Below, piece after piece: positions 36,944-46,283 of a stretch of 64,000 bases of DNA. The notes beneath the pieces are model-generated. The model was given only the letters and a program-made list of their open reading frames with translations, was not told the DNA's origin and did not search any database. Position 1 is the stretch's first letter. Every line of letters starts with the position of its first letter. Both the position numbers and the translations under genes were made by a program. This DNA comes from Flavobacterium sp. Lineage in GTDB: Bacteria > Bacteroidota > Bacteroidia > Flavobacteriales > Flavobacteriaceae. The stretch is taken from positions 1-64,000 of the forward strand of contig JADGMX010000010.1 of the NCBI GenBank assembly GCA_015234525.1. Reading direction: 5' to 3'.

Positions 36944-38938
36944 ATGAAAAACTACAAAGTGGTCAAACCTTCTACAAGGAAAAGAATAAAGAAAATCGCC
37001 GTCAATTCAGCAAAAGCCGCAGCCATTATCGCGGTGCTGTTTATTATTTTATTCTTTTCATTTCGCAATATCATCCTCGAAAAAGCGCTTGCCAAGGTTT
37101 CAGACAAGATGCGAACCGACTACAACAGTCATTTTTCAGTGAAATCTGCGTCGTTTGATGGCATCAGCGCCGTAGACATGCACGATGTTTTTCTTGTTCC
37201 CGACAATGCCGACACACTTTTTCGCGTCAAGCAAATGCGTACCGAAGTCAGCTTCTTGCAGGTTTTTTTAGGCAATCTTCAAATCGACAATCTTAAACTA
37301 AAAGACGGATATGTCAATCTGGTCAAAATCGGGAAACACAGTAACTTTGAAGCTTTTCTCAAACGTGGCGATTCGCTCGCACCCAAAACCACCGAACGAA
37401 AGAATTACGCAAAAACAACATACAATCTGCTTACGCGCGTCCTGAAATTGGTGCCTACCCAAATGGCGCTCGAGAATCTTTCATTCTCAATCAATGACGA
37501 CGGCCGGAAAGCAAACGTCATGTTTCAGTCGATGATGCTCGACAATCAAAATCTTGAAAGTTCGATGGTTGTTACCGCCAACAATTTTAGTCAGCGGTGG
37601 CGAATTGAAGGCGATGCAAATCCGCGCAGGCGACGTGCCGACATTAAGGTTTTCAACGCTGACTCCGGCGCGATCCGACTTCCGTACATCGAAGAACGCT
37701 ACAATCTTAAATCGGAATTCGACTCAATTCGCCTCAAACTGACCAACTTCGATATGGACGGCGACGAACTTCACGTTGACGGTTATGCGTCGATCACGAA
37801 TTTACTGGTCAACAATCCACGAATCGCAAGTAAAGATGTGGTCATCAAAAACGCACAATTCGACTATAATTTTCTATTCGGACCTGACTTCATCCGCGTC
37901 GACAGTACATCGACTGCAAGTCTGAACAAGGTTAAGTTCAAACCTTTTGTCGAGTACAACATCGAGAAAGATACAGTCTATAAACTAAAAATTGACATCC
38001 CGATGATGAAGGCGCAGGATTTCATCACCTCGTTGCCACAAGGACTTTTTACGCATTTTGAAGGAATGGAAGCCGAAGGAAATTTCAGCTATCAACTCGA
38101 TTTCATGTTCAACAAGAATCGACCTCGCGAACTTGTTTTTGAAAGCGATCTTAAAAAAGACGGATTTAAAATCATCAAATACGGTGAGGCCGATCTCAAT
38201 AAACTCAACCGACCCTTTATTTACCGCGCCATCGAAGACGGAAGACCGCAACGTGCGATTGAAGTCGGAATGTCGAATTGGGCTTTTACGCCACTCGAAC
38301 AAATTTCGCCGTATCTCAAGCACGCCGTTCTTACTTCTGAAGATCCATCGTTTTATTCGCATAAAGGTTTTATCAGTGAAGCTTTTCGTCAATCGATCAT
38401 CAGCAACCTGAAAACTAAGAAGTTTGTCCGAGGCGCTTCAACCATCAGCATGCAATTGGTCAAAAATGTTTTTCTGACACGTGAAAAAACACTTTCGCGA
38501 AAACTGGAAGAAATTCTACTGGTTTTTGTCCTCGAGAATAATCGGATCGCAAGCAAATCCCGAATGCTCGAAGTCTATTTTAACGTGATCGAATGGGGAC
38601 CAAACATTTATGGTGTCGGTGAAGCTTCTCAGTTCTACTTCTCAAAACACCCATCGGAACTTTCATTAAAGGAATCACTGTTTCTGGCGTCAATTATTCC
38701 GAGTCCGAAGAAATTCATGTACCAATTCAACAAACAAGGTGAACTTCGCCGCGGAATAGCGTATCATCAGGATCGGTTGACCCGATTGATGTTTCAACGC
38801 GGACTCATATCAACTCAGGATACGTTGTATCAACTGAACAAGTTACTGATCTCGGGACCCGCCAGATCGTACATCAAAAGTGAGCCCGTTGAGGAAATCA
38901 TCGAACCTGATCCGGAAATGGACGAATTCGATTTTTAA
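36944..38938 (+). CDS. Membrane-anchored peptidoglycan glycosyltransferase (GT51) with long N-terminal region
   Basis: 664 residues. One N-terminal membrane segment (about 27-48) then a ~400-residue periplasmic region (NADTLFRVKQMRTEVSFLQVFLGNLQIDNLKLKDGYVNL) resembling AsmA-like proteins. The GT51 domain is C-terminal: SEDPSFYSHKGF (catalytic Glu at about residue 466), RGASTISMQLVKNVFL, LEVYFNVIEWGPNIYGVGEAS and ASIIPSPKKFMYQF. There is no transpeptidase domain after it. It polymerises glycan strands from lipid II in the periplasm. 18 bp after radA. Confidence 0.87.
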   Translation: MKNYKVVKPSTRKRIKKIAVNSAKAAAIIAVLFIILFFSFRNIILEKALAKVSDKMRTDYNSHFSVKSASFDGISAVDMHDVFLVPDNADTLFRVKQMRTEVSFLQVFLGNLQIDNLKLKDGYVNLVKIGKHSNFEAFLKRGDSLAPKTTERKNYAKTTYNLLTRVLKLVPTQMALENLSFSINDDGRKANVMFQSMMLDNQNLESSMVVTANNFSQRWRIEGDANPRRRRADIKVFNADSGAIRLPYIEERYNLKSEFDSIRLKLTNFDMDGDELHVDGYASITNLLVNNPRIASKDVVIKNAQFDYNFLFGPDFIRVDSTSTASLNKVKFKPFVEYNIEKDTVYKLKIDIPMMKAQDFITSLPQGLFTHFEGMEAEGNFSYQLDFMFNKNRPRELVFESDLKKDGFKIIKYGEADLNKLNRPFIYRAIEDGRPQRAIEVGMSNWAFTPLEQISPYLKHAVLTSEDPSFYSHKGFISEAFRQSIISNLKTKKFVRGASTISMQLVKNVFLTREKTLSRKLEEILLVFVLENNRIASKSRMLEVYFNVIEWGPNIYGVGEASQFYFSKHPSELSLKESLFLASIIPSPKKFMYQFNKQGELRRGIAYHQDRLTRLMFQRGLISTQDTLYQLNKLLISGPARSYIKSEPVEEIIEPDPEMDEFDF

Positions 38939-39033
38939 ACCAAAACATTGAATAATAAGCATTTAATTTATAGAGAGTCGGATTTTTCGGAAATGATTTT
39001 TTAAATTTACTAGGTTAACCTAAACTAAAAATC

Positions 39034-40416
39034 ATGAAAAAAATTACACTGCTATTGGCAATGGCTTCGATCTTCGCGGCAAACAGCCAGCAGCTCCAAC
39101 TCCAGCAATTCGCCTCCGGATTTTCAAGTCCCGTAGAAATTGCACACGCCGGCGACGACCGACTATTTGTTGTGCAGCAAACCGGTCAAATCCGAATCGT
39201 AAATGCAGACGGCACAGTAAACCCTACCAATTTTCTCAATCTTTCATCAGTAATCGCATCAGGTGGCGAACGCGGATTGCTTGGTTTGGCATTCCACCCT
39301 GATTATGCCGAGAACGGCGAGTTTTTCGTCAATTATACCCGCGCCGGCGATGGCGCTACCGTTATCGCAAGATATTTAGTAAGCGCAACCGATCCAAACG
39401 TTGCCGATCCATCTTCGGCTTCAATCATAATGACTGTTGATCAACCTGCCACAAATCACAACGGCGGTACGATTAAATTCGGTCCCGACGGATTTTTGTA
39501 CATCGGAATGGGTGACGGCGGCGGCGGTGGCGATTCTCAAAACCGCGCCCAAAATATCGAAACTAATCTTGGGAAAATGCTTCGTATAAACATCGACTCG
39601 GATGCGGCCTACAGCAATCCCGATACAAATCCGTTTATCGGAGTTGCCGGTAACGACGAAATTTGGGCAATAGGGATGCGAAATCCCTGGAAGTTTTCAT
39701 TCAACCGTTTAAATGGCGATATGTGGATTGCCGATGTTGGTCAGGACGCTGTAGAAGAAATCAACCACATTCAGAATCCGCTTAGCGCCGGCTTAAATTT
39801 CGGCTGGCGATGCTACGAAGGAACCGTTCCTTACAATACCACCGGCTGCCCGGAAATCGGCACGCTAACCATGCCTGTTTTTACCTACACACATCAGAGC
39901 GCTCCGGGATCGTGCGTTTCGATCACAGGTGGTTATGAATACACCGGAATCAGCTATCCGAACCTTGTCGGAAAATATATTTTCGCCGATTATTGTTATC
40001 CGCGAATCGGCGTTCTGGATTCTGAATACAATGTTAGCTACACGCCGCAACTTGCCAATCTCGGTTTTGTGACCAGCTTTGGTGAAGATTATGTCGGCGA
40101 ACTTTACGTAATCGGAAATCAGGGAAATTTGCACAAAATCATCGACACGTCACTTAACACAAATGACGTTACTGCGAACACATTTTCAGTCTATCCAAAC
40201 CCGGCTAAATCTGAAATAAACATTACAAATAATTCACAACATCAGTTAACCAATGTTACAATCTATGATGTTTCAGGAAAAAAGCTCCTCACTAAAAAGC
40301 TTGATAACCTTACAACCAACAACGTTTCGGTATCAATGCTTTCCAGCGGAATATATATTCTTTCGGTAGAAAACTCACATGGCGCCAAACACACCACCCG
40401 ATTGGTCATCGAATAA
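39034..40416 (+). CDS. Secreted PQQ-type sugar dehydrogenase with T9SS type A sorting domain
   Basis: 460 residues. Signal peptide (about 1-18). Residues about 25-360 form the glucose/sorbosone dehydrogenase beta-propeller: GDDRLFVVQQTGQIRIV, GERGLLGLAFHPDY, TNHNGGTIKFGPDGFLYIGMGDGG, GMRNPWKFSF and WIADVGQDAVEEI. The last ~75 residues (FSVYPNPAKSEINI ... LTNVTIYDVSGKKLL ... SSGIYILSV) are a type A T9SS signal. Soluble or surface oxidation of sugars is likely; the exact substrate is unknown. Confidence 0.9.
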   Translation: MKKITLLLAMASIFAANSQQLQLQQFASGFSSPVEIAHAGDDRLFVVQQTGQIRIVNADGTVNPTNFLNLSSVIASGGERGLLGLAFHPDYAENGEFFVNYTRAGDGATVIARYLVSATDPNVADPSSASIIMTVDQPATNHNGGTIKFGPDGFLYIGMGDGGGGGDSQNRAQNIETNLGKMLRINIDSDAAYSNPDTNPFIGVAGNDEIWAIGMRNPWKFSFNRLNGDMWIADVGQDAVEEINHIQNPLSAGLNFGWRCYEGTVPYNTTGCPEIGTLTMPVFTYTHQSAPGSCVSITGGYEYTGISYPNLVGKYIFADYCYPRIGVLDSEYNVSYTPQLANLGFVTSFGEDYVGELYVIGNQGNLHKIIDTSLNTNDVTANTFSVYPNPAKSEINITNNSQHQLTNVTIYDVSGKKLLTKKLDNLTTNNVSVSMLSSGIYILSVENSHGAKHTTRLVIE

Positions 40417-40447
40417 AAAAAGGGTTCATTAATTTGAACCCTTTTTT
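40415..40447. terminator. Bidirectional terminator between convergent genes
   Basis: 7-bp stem GGGTTCA (40422-40428) with TGAACCC (40435-40441), 6-nt loop, flanked by an A run on the left and six T on the right, so it should work for both strands. Confidence 0.88.
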
Positions 40448-40450
40448 GTT

Positions 40451-41410
40451 TTATAACTCGTTTAGCATTTTTGAGATCTCGTCAAGCTGTGGCGTCAGAA
40501 TAATCTCAATCCGGCGGTTTTTCGCTTTGCCGTCCGGCGTAGTATTGCTGGCAAGCGGCGCATACTGACTTCTTCCGGCAGCCGTCAAATTTTGTTTGTT
40601 GACGTTTTTGTTTTCAGCAAGAATATTTACAATTGCAGTCGCTCGCTTTGTCGAAAGATCCCAGTTGTCCGCAATCGCACCCGATCCCGCATACGCATCA
40701 TCATCCGTATGTCCTTCAATCAAAACCGCAATATCCGGATTTGCTCCCAAAACTTTCCCAACCTCCACAATCGCACGTCGGCCTTCAGTGCCAACCGCCC
40801 AACTTCCTGAGCTGAACAAAAGCTTGTTTTCCATCGAAACATACACTTTACCGTTCTTTTGCTGAACTGTCAAACCTTTTCCTTCAAAACTGTTCAGCGC
40901 TTTCGACAACGTTTCCTTCAATTTCCTCATGCTCGCATCCTTCGCGGCAATCATTCCTTCAAGTTCTTGTAATCGCTGAGAACTCGCTTGCAGATCGTTG
41001 CTCAATTTCGTCAAACGCGCTTGTTCGGCAGCTAATGCGCGTTCCTTAGCCTCAAGTTGCGCCAAAAGATCGCGGTTTTTCTTCATATTCGACTGAAGCG
41101 CCTCATCACTATTCACTTCCAATGCATTATACGACGCCTGCAACGTACCCAGATTCTTTTCCGCCGCAGCGTAATCAGACTGCAATTTATTTCGCTCAGC
41201 CGTAACGCGTGCCAATTCAGCTTCCAGCGCCGCTTTATCGTTTGTAAGCTGATTGTTCGCTTTCGAAAGTTCATCAACCTCACCGGAAAGTGATCGGTTT
41301 TCCTTCTTCAAATTCGCATGCTTTGCCTCAAGTTCATTATACACCTTCTTCGACACACAAGACGACATCAGCGCCAGGGTCAGCATCAACGCAATAGACT
41401 TTTTGATCAT
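40451..41410 (-). CDS. OmpA-family lipoprotein with coiled coil
   Basis: 319 residues. Lipoprotein signal with Cys at about residue 18 (LALMSSCVSKKVYNE). Residues about 25-165 are a long coiled coil rich in heptads (ELEAKHANLKKENRSLSGEV). The C-terminal OmpA domain (about 195-310) has IEGHTDDDAY and LSTKRATAIVNILA and the NRRIEIIL motif that contacts peptidoglycan. Probably tethers the outer membrane to the cell wall. Confidence 0.92.
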   Translation of the reverse strand: MIKKSIALMLTLALMSSCVSKKVYNELEAKHANLKKENRSLSGEVDELSKANNQLTNDKAALEAELARVTAERNKLQSDYAAAEKNLGTLQASYNALEVNSDEALQSNMKKNRDLLAQLEAKERALAAEQARLTKLSNDLQASSQRLQELEGMIAAKDASMRKLKETLSKALNSFEGKGLTVQQKNGKVYVSMENKLLFSSGSWAVGTEGRRAIVEVGKVLGANPDIAVLIEGHTDDDAYAGSGAIADNWDLSTKRATAIVNILAENKNVNKQNLTAAGRSQYAPLASNTTPDGKAKNRRIEIILTPQLDEISKMLNEL

Positions 41411-41439
41411 TTTAAAATATTTAGTGGTTTTAATTTTTA

Positions 41440-41514
41440 TTAGGAGCTAATTCCTGCTATCCGCTATATCTTGCTCGTTACCTCGCAAGGATGCCGCTAC
41501 TATCAGGGCTAGGG
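41440..41514 (-). repeat. Dispersed palindromic repeat, copy 4
   Basis: Read on the minus strand: CCCTAGCCCTGATAGTAG, CGGCATCC, a short hairpin CTTGC...GCAAG, GATATAGCGG, ATAGCAGGAATTAGCTCC. It overlaps the last 12 codons and stop of the exonuclease III gene. Confidence 0.88.
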
Positions 41515-42278
41515 CTGTGATCGATCTCAAGCAACACCGGACAATGATCTGAATGGCGTGCTTCTTTCAAGATTACCGATCGCTGCATCTTACCGGCAAG
41601 TGGCTCAGATACCAAAGCATAATCCAATCGCCATCCTTTGTTGTTCTCGCGCGAATTGGCAAAGTTGCTCCACCATGTGTAATGTCCGCCTTCTTTGTTG
41701 AAATGTCTGAACGAATCCACAAAACCATTATCCAAAAACATCCCGAGCCACTCGCGTTCCTGAGGCAAAAACCCTGAAACCCGCGCGCAACGAACCGGAT
41801 CGTGAATATCTAGCGCCTGGTGACAAATATTGAAATCGCCGCAAATAATCAAATTCGGACGTTCGTTTCTAAGTTGGGATATGTAATTCTGAAAATCGTC
41901 CATATACATATATTTATGCGGAATCCGAACCGCATTGGTCCCCGACGGCATGTATAAACTCATTATCGAAAGATCGCCAAAATCGGCGCGAATATTCCGA
42001 CCTTCAAAATCCATGTGTTCAATTCCGGTTCCATACTCGACGTGATCGGGTTTGTGTTTCGATAAAATGGCAACACCGCTATACCCTTTTTTGCCCGCCG
42101 GAAACCAGAAATTGTACGGATAACCCGCTTTTTCAAACTCCTCAAGCGGCAATTGCTCGGGCATCGCTTTTATTTCCTGTAAACAAACAACATCAGGATC
42201 CACAGCCGTTAACCACGAGAAAAACCCTTTGTTAATCGCCGCGCGAATGCCGTTGACATTGTATGAAATGATCTTCAT
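41478..42278 (-). CDS. xth: Exodeoxyribonuclease III
   Basis: 266 residues. ATG at 42278 gives MKIISYNVNGIRAAI, the normal family start; the longer upstream reading is not needed. AP endonuclease/3'-5' exonuclease for base-excision repair. Motifs: LQEIKAMPEQ (Glu ligand), KGYSGVAILSKHKP, GDFNICHQALDIHDP (Asp/Asn), WRLDYALVSEPL, and ARHSDHCPVLLEID (catalytic Asp-His). The family domain ends at LLEID; the tail HSPSPDSSGILAR is encoded by repeat copy 4, which also supplies the stop. Confidence 0.95.
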   Translation of the reverse strand: MKIISYNVNGIRAAINKGFFSWLTAVDPDVVCLQEIKAMPEQLPLEEFEKAGYPYNFWFPAGKKGYSGVAILSKHKPDHVEYGTGIEHMDFEGRNIRADFGDLSIMSLYMPSGTNAVRIPHKYMYMDDFQNYISQLRNERPNLIICGDFNICHQALDIHDPVRCARVSGFLPQEREWLGMFLDNGFVDSFRHFNKEGGHYTWWSNFANSRENNKGWRLDYALVSEPLAGKMQRSVILKEARHSDHCPVLLEIDHSPSPDSSGILAR

Positions 42279-42367
42279 TACTAGGTGTATTTTAAGCGCC
42301 AAAATTAGTAAAAAACCAATGTGAAACGGAATAAAAAAAGGGGACATAGAGGTTCAAATAGTTTATC

Positions 42368-42375
42368 TATCTTTG
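42368..42375 (+). promoter_or_regulatory. -7 box of the OlsF-like gene
   Basis: TATCTTTG, exact consensus, 28 bp before the ATG at 42403. It covers an in-frame TTG, which therefore cannot be the start. Confidence 0.6.
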
Positions 42376-42402
42376 TTTCCTGCTCAAAACAAAACAAATT
42401 AC

Positions 42403-44211
42403 ATGGGTTTAGTAACCGCCAAGGAAGTTGCAAAAGCTATTAAAACCGATCGCTATGGTTTTTTAGGCACGGTTTCAGGCTGGTTGCTGATGAAAGTGCT
42501 CCGGATTTCGCAACTGAACAAAATCTACGATCGCAATAAACATCTTAAAGACGTCGAGTTCCTCAATGCGATTCTCGACGAATTTCAGATTAAATTCGAC
42601 GTTCCCGAAGAAGATTTCAAGCGCTTGCCAAAAGATGGCGCTTACATTACCATTTCAAATCATCCGCTTGGCGGCATCGACGGAATATTGTTGTTAAAAC
42701 TGATGCTTGAACGCGAGCCAAAGTTTAAAATTATCGCTAACTTCCTGCTTCATCGCATCGATCCGATGAAACCTTATATCATGCCGGTAAATCCGTTTGA
42801 GACGCATAAAGATGCCAAATCAAGCGTGGTCGGGATCAAGGAAACACTTCGGCATTTAAGCGACGGGAAGCCACTCGGCATGTTCCCGGCCGGTGAAGTT
42901 TCAACCTACAGCGATGGAAAACTAGTCGTAGACCGTGAATGGGAAGAAGGCGCGCTAAAAGTAATCCGAAAAGCACAAGTACCGGTTGTTCCGATATATT
43001 TCCACGCCAAAAACAGTCAGTTGTTCTACATTTTATCGAAGATCAACGACACGCTCCGAACCGCAAAATTGCCATCCGAACTGTTTTCACAAAAAGACCG
43101 TGTTATAAAAGTCAGGATCGGAAAACCAATTTCTGTTGCCGAACAAAACGAACACGAAACACTTCAGGATTATTCGGCGTTTCTTCGCAAGAAAACTTAC
43201 ATGTTGGCAAATCCGTTTGAACGCGAAAGTTCATTCTTGCCAAATGCAAACATCAAGATAAATCGCAGTCCGAAGAAAATTGCGACCCCGGCGAATCAGG
43301 AAAAAATGAACCGCGAAGTCGATTCGCTTCGAAACACTGATTGTCGTTTGTTGCAAAGTAAAAATTACGAAGTTTTCTTCGCCGAAGCCAACAAAATACC
43401 AAACATACTCCACGAAATCGGTCGTTTGCGCGAGGTCACGTTCCGCGAAGTTGGCGAAGGAACCAACAAATCGATCGACATCGACAAGTTTGATAAATAC
43501 TATCGCCATATGTTCCTTTGGGACGACGATGCGAAACAAATCGCGGGCGCATACCGCATGGGATTGGGTGAGGAAATTTATCCAAAATATGGCATGCAGG
43601 GTTTCTACTTGCACGAGTTGTTTAAATTCGAGCCCGAGCTTTTCGACATGATGTCTAAATCGATTGAAATGGGCCGCGCGTTTATTTCAAAACCGTATCA
43701 GCAAAAGCCAATGCCACTGTTCTTGCTTTGGAAAGGCATCGTGCACACCACGCTTCGCTATCCAAACCACAAGTTTCTGATCGGCGGCGTGAGCATCAGC
43801 AATCAGTTTTCAGAATTCAGCAAATCGCTGATGATCGAATTTATGAAATCTCATTACTACGATCCGTATATCGCCCAATATATCACGCCGAAACGCGAGT
43901 TTAAGGTCAAATTGAAAGACGCTGACCGTCACTTCGTATTTAACGAAGCCGAAAGCGATTTGAATAAATTTGATAAAATTATCGACGAACTGGAGCCGGG
44001 AAATTTGCGATTACCGGTATTGATCAAGAAATACATCAAGCAGAATGCGAAAGTTGTCGCATTCAACGTCGACCCACTATTCAACAATTCAGTCGACGGT
44101 TTAATGTATATCACCATTGCCGATATTCCGGAAAGCACCATGAAACCGGTGATGGAGGAATTTCAAGCCGAACTCGAACGCAAATTGGCCGAGCGCGACG
44201 AACTTCACTAG
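42403..44211 (+). CDS. Bifunctional lipid acyltransferase, probable ornithine-lipid synthase (OlsF-like)
   Basis: 602 residues. The N-terminal half (about 70-270) is a PlsC-type O-acyltransferase: ITISNHPLGGIDGILLL at about residue 82, then MFPAGEVSTYSDG and a VPVVPIYFH strand. The C-terminal half (about 315-600) is a hemolysin-like GNAT N-acyltransferase (LREVTFREVGEG, YRHMFLWDDDAKQIAGAYRMG, FYLHELFKF). This fused arrangement is that of OlsF, which makes ornithine lipid from ornithine in Serratia and is reported in Flavobacterium; GlsA/GlsB glycine-lipid enzymes of Bacteroides are the separate equivalent. The amino-acid substrate cannot be read from sequence. Monocistronic, and its stop is 1 bp from the convergent M48 gene. 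Confidence 0.78.
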   Translation: MGLVTAKEVAKAIKTDRYGFLGTVSGWLLMKVLRISQLNKIYDRNKHLKDVEFLNAILDEFQIKFDVPEEDFKRLPKDGAYITISNHPLGGIDGILLLKLMLEREPKFKIIANFLLHRIDPMKPYIMPVNPFETHKDAKSSVVGIKETLRHLSDGKPLGMFPAGEVSTYSDGKLVVDREWEEGALKVIRKAQVPVVPIYFHAKNSQLFYILSKINDTLRTAKLPSELFSQKDRVIKVRIGKPISVAEQNEHETLQDYSAFLRKKTYMLANPFERESSFLPNANIKINRSPKKIATPANQEKMNREVDSLRNTDCRLLQSKNYEVFFAEANKIPNILHEIGRLREVTFREVGEGTNKSIDIDKFDKYYRHMFLWDDDAKQIAGAYRMGLGEEIYPKYGMQGFYLHELFKFEPELFDMMSKSIEMGRAFISKPYQQKPMPLFLLWKGIVHTTLRYPNHKFLIGGVSISNQFSEFSKSLMIEFMKSHYYDPYIAQYITPKREFKVKLKDADRHFVFNEAESDLNKFDKIIDELEPGNLRLPVLIKKYIKQNAKVVAFNVDPLFNNSVDGLMYITIADIPESTMKPVMEEFQAELERKLAERDELH

Positions 44212-44212
44212 T

Positions 44213-45004
44213 TTATTTCAAATGATTTTTTAGCTGGGTCCATTCCTTTTCGGACAAAATCGGGCGCGCTTTAATCTTGCGATCACTCATGTAGTTTGAC
44301 GCTTCAAGTGCGCGTTCTTCTGATTCAGGATGCGACGAAATCCAATAAACCTGGCTCGGCAAATCGGTTTCGACTGCCATTTTATAAAGGAAATCTGCAA
44401 ATGGCGCCGGATCGATCTCACTGTCAATCAAGTAATCGACCGCTGCGAGATCGGCTTCAGTTTCCATGCTCCTATCATATGCCGAGGAGGACAAAACGCG
44501 CAATGCCGATTGAAGAACTTCGCCACCCTGACCGCCGGTTGCAAGTGAGAAAAGAACAGAGAATCCGATTTCCTGACTCATCTTCTTCATGACATGCCGA
44601 TTTTTGATGTGAGCCATTTCATGTGCAATCACACCGGCAAGTTCGGCTTCAGATTTACATGAATTTATCAACCCCGAATACAAAATAATTCGATCGCCGG
44701 GCATCGCAAATGCGTTGACATCATCTCTCTGGATCACGTGAATCTTAATATTCAGATCGCCAAAATCATTATGCTTTTCAATACGCGTAACTATTTTTTT
44801 AACGGCTTTGTTCACTGAATCATTCGGAATGACATATTCGCTGTTGCGAATCGAATCCCAAAAAAGTTTGCCGAGTTTTTGCTCAGTATTCTGCTTATTG
44901 GTTTCAATATTAAAAAGCTCCATAAAATTCACCTGCGACAGCAAAATCCATATTGCCGCTACTATTGCGAGAAAGCCCAGACCTTGTAAAAGTAGTTTTT
45001 TCAT
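44213..45004 (-). CDS. M48-family metalloprotease
   Basis: 263 residues, starting at ATG 45004, which overlaps the upstream stop as TAATG. One N-terminal membrane segment (LLLQGLGFLAIVAAIWILL) then an Oma1/LoiP-like peptidase: zinc site VIAHEMAHIKNRH at about residue 126, third ligand Glu in METEADLAAVDYL, and the SSHPESEERA motif. Probably periplasmic, acting in membrane-protein quality control. Last gene of a five-gene run of small membrane proteins. Confidence 0.9.
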   Translation of the reverse strand: MKKLLLQGLGFLAIVAAIWILLSQVNFMELFNIETNKQNTEQKLGKLFWDSIRNSEYVIPNDSVNKAVKKIVTRIEKHNDFGDLNIKIHVIQRDDVNAFAMPGDRIILYSGLINSCKSEAELAGVIAHEMAHIKNRHVMKKMSQEIGFSVLFSLATGGQGGEVLQSALRVLSSSAYDRSMETEADLAAVDYLIDSEIDPAPFADFLYKMAVETDLPSQVYWISSHPESEERALEASNYMSDRKIKARPILSEKEWTQLKNHLK

Positions 45005-45435
45005 TATTTTGTGCAGGTTAGATTTGTTAGCGAACCAAAAAACCATATTTCAACATGTTTGCCCTTTCGCGTGGTAATTGCCGCATAAACAGTTGAGATG
45101 AACTCGGCTAAATTCAGAATAAGGACCGTGAAGAAATACGCAAAATAAGGATTGCTTACCGTGGTGTCGGAAAAGATAATCGAAACCGTCCACCAAAACG
45201 CAACGCTGTTAAATGCCAGCAAAACCACTTGCGAATAAAGTGCCTGCGTACAATGCCACCGAACAAAATATGTCCCTTTGCGATTGGCTAAAAAGAAGAA
45301 AAAGGTAGCGATCAAATTTACAATCGGAAACGGAAGCCCCGCCACCAATGCCACAAGCGACATTAAATAACTGTTTGATGCTTTTTCGGCTTCGTGCTCG
45401 CCGGGTTTGTATGCGAATTCGGTAGTTTTGATCAT
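45004..45435 (-). CDS. DUF4870-domain membrane protein
   Basis: 143 residues from ATG 45435, which overlaps the preceding stop as ATGA; an upstream ATG at 45456 is possible. Three to four hydrophobic segments (VALVAGLPFPIVNLIATFFFFLA, VVLLAFNSVAFWWTVSIIF, PYFAYFFTVLILNLAEFISTVYAAI) in the pattern of DUF4870, including FVRWHCTQAL. Function unknown. Tightly coupled on both sides. Confidence 0.78.
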   Translation of the reverse strand: MIKTTEFAYKPGEHEAEKASNSYLMSLVALVAGLPFPIVNLIATFFFFLANRKGTYFVRWHCTQALYSQVVLLAFNSVAFWWTVSIIFSDTTVSNPYFAYFFTVLILNLAEFISTVYAAITTRKGKHVEIWFFGSLTNLTCTK

Positions 45436-45833
45436 AGGTTCTTTTGTATGTTCCACATCCAGTTAAGGACAATTAAGATCAGCAATATTATGGCAATCGG
45501 CCTGGTTCTGACAACAGCTTCGGTTTTCTTAAAAAGGTCAAAAACCAATTGTTTGCCTGCAATTAGATCGTAAATCAGCATCAGCGGAACGGCCACCAGC
45601 ATCATTGCGGCTAAAATCCCGACCGGGTTTATCGCCAACGAGCTTTTCAAATCACCTCGAGCCAGCATTAAAACGGCTCGTGTGGTTCCGCATGACGGAC
45701 ACGCGATTCCGGTCAGGTTCTTAAAAAAGCATGGTGTAAATCCGCTTGACGGCCAAGTCAAAGCATATAAAATCCAGCCATACGACACAATGCAGGCAAC
45801 AGCCAAAAGTGCGTAAAGCGCCGATTTTTTCAT
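45432..45833 (-). CDS. DUF2752-domain membrane protein
   Basis: 133 residues. The family mark is FTPCFFKNLTGIACPSCGTTRAVLML, with a CPSCGxTRA motif at about residue 45; three membrane segments (about 5-25, 70-90, 112-130). Function unknown, but in Bacteroidetes it is often next to TM2 genes, as here (2-bp gap). Confidence 0.88.
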   Translation of the reverse strand: MKKSALYALLAVACIVSYGWILYALTWPSSGFTPCFFKNLTGIACPSCGTTRAVLMLARGDLKSSLAINPVGILAAMMLVAVPLMLIYDLIAGKQLVFDLFKKTEAVVRTRPIAIILLILIVLNWMWNIQKNL

Positions 45834-45835
45834 AT

Positions 45836-46174
45836 TTAATAAATAGCGTTCTGTAACATCTCGAGGTTTTTCTCACGGGTAATTCCCATGATTAAAAACC
45901 AATCGATTATAGTCCACACATAGAATCCGCCACAAGTTAGCAGTTTGACAATCCCAAGTCCGGTATCACCAACATAAAAACGATCAATTCCAAGCGTTCC
46001 GCCAAAAAGCGAAATAATCAAACTCGTCGTTGGTTCTTTGAATTGCAACATCTGAACATGCGTCCACTTCGAATCATCAAGAGTTAATAATCGTTCCCGG
46101 ATAAGGGTTAGTTGGTGACTTTCGAAATACTTCGAATTCATCATCATAAACATGTCAACTTTTTGTGCGTCCAT
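45836..46174 (-). CDS. TM2-domain protein (first of two)
   Basis: 112 residues. A soluble N-terminal part with helix (HQLTLIRERLLTLDDSKW), then the TM2 hairpin: SLIISLFGGTLGIDRFYVGDTGLGIVK and FYVWTIIDWFLI with the DRF-type motif. Function unknown; predicted inner membrane. Confidence 0.87.
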   Translation of the reverse strand: MDAQKVDMFMMMNSKYFESHQLTLIRERLLTLDDSKWTHVQMLQFKEPTTSLIISLFGGTLGIDRFYVGDTGLGIVKLLTCGGFYVWTIIDWFLIMGITREKNLEMLQNAIY

Positions 46175-46283
46175 TTAAATTTTTGGTATTGTTAAGTTTT
46201 GGTAATTGAATTCCGCTCCGCACGCCATTTCAGCCCGGACGTAATTTTAAAATTTTAATTTGGGTTTCTATCTGAACAATTGA

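Noticed and set aside
42373..42402. In-frame TTG as start of the OlsF-like protein
   Set aside because: The TTG is part of a consensus -7 box (42368-42375), so it would not be transcribed; ATG 42403 fits the family. The same argument rejects TTG 53937 for the M1 peptidase.
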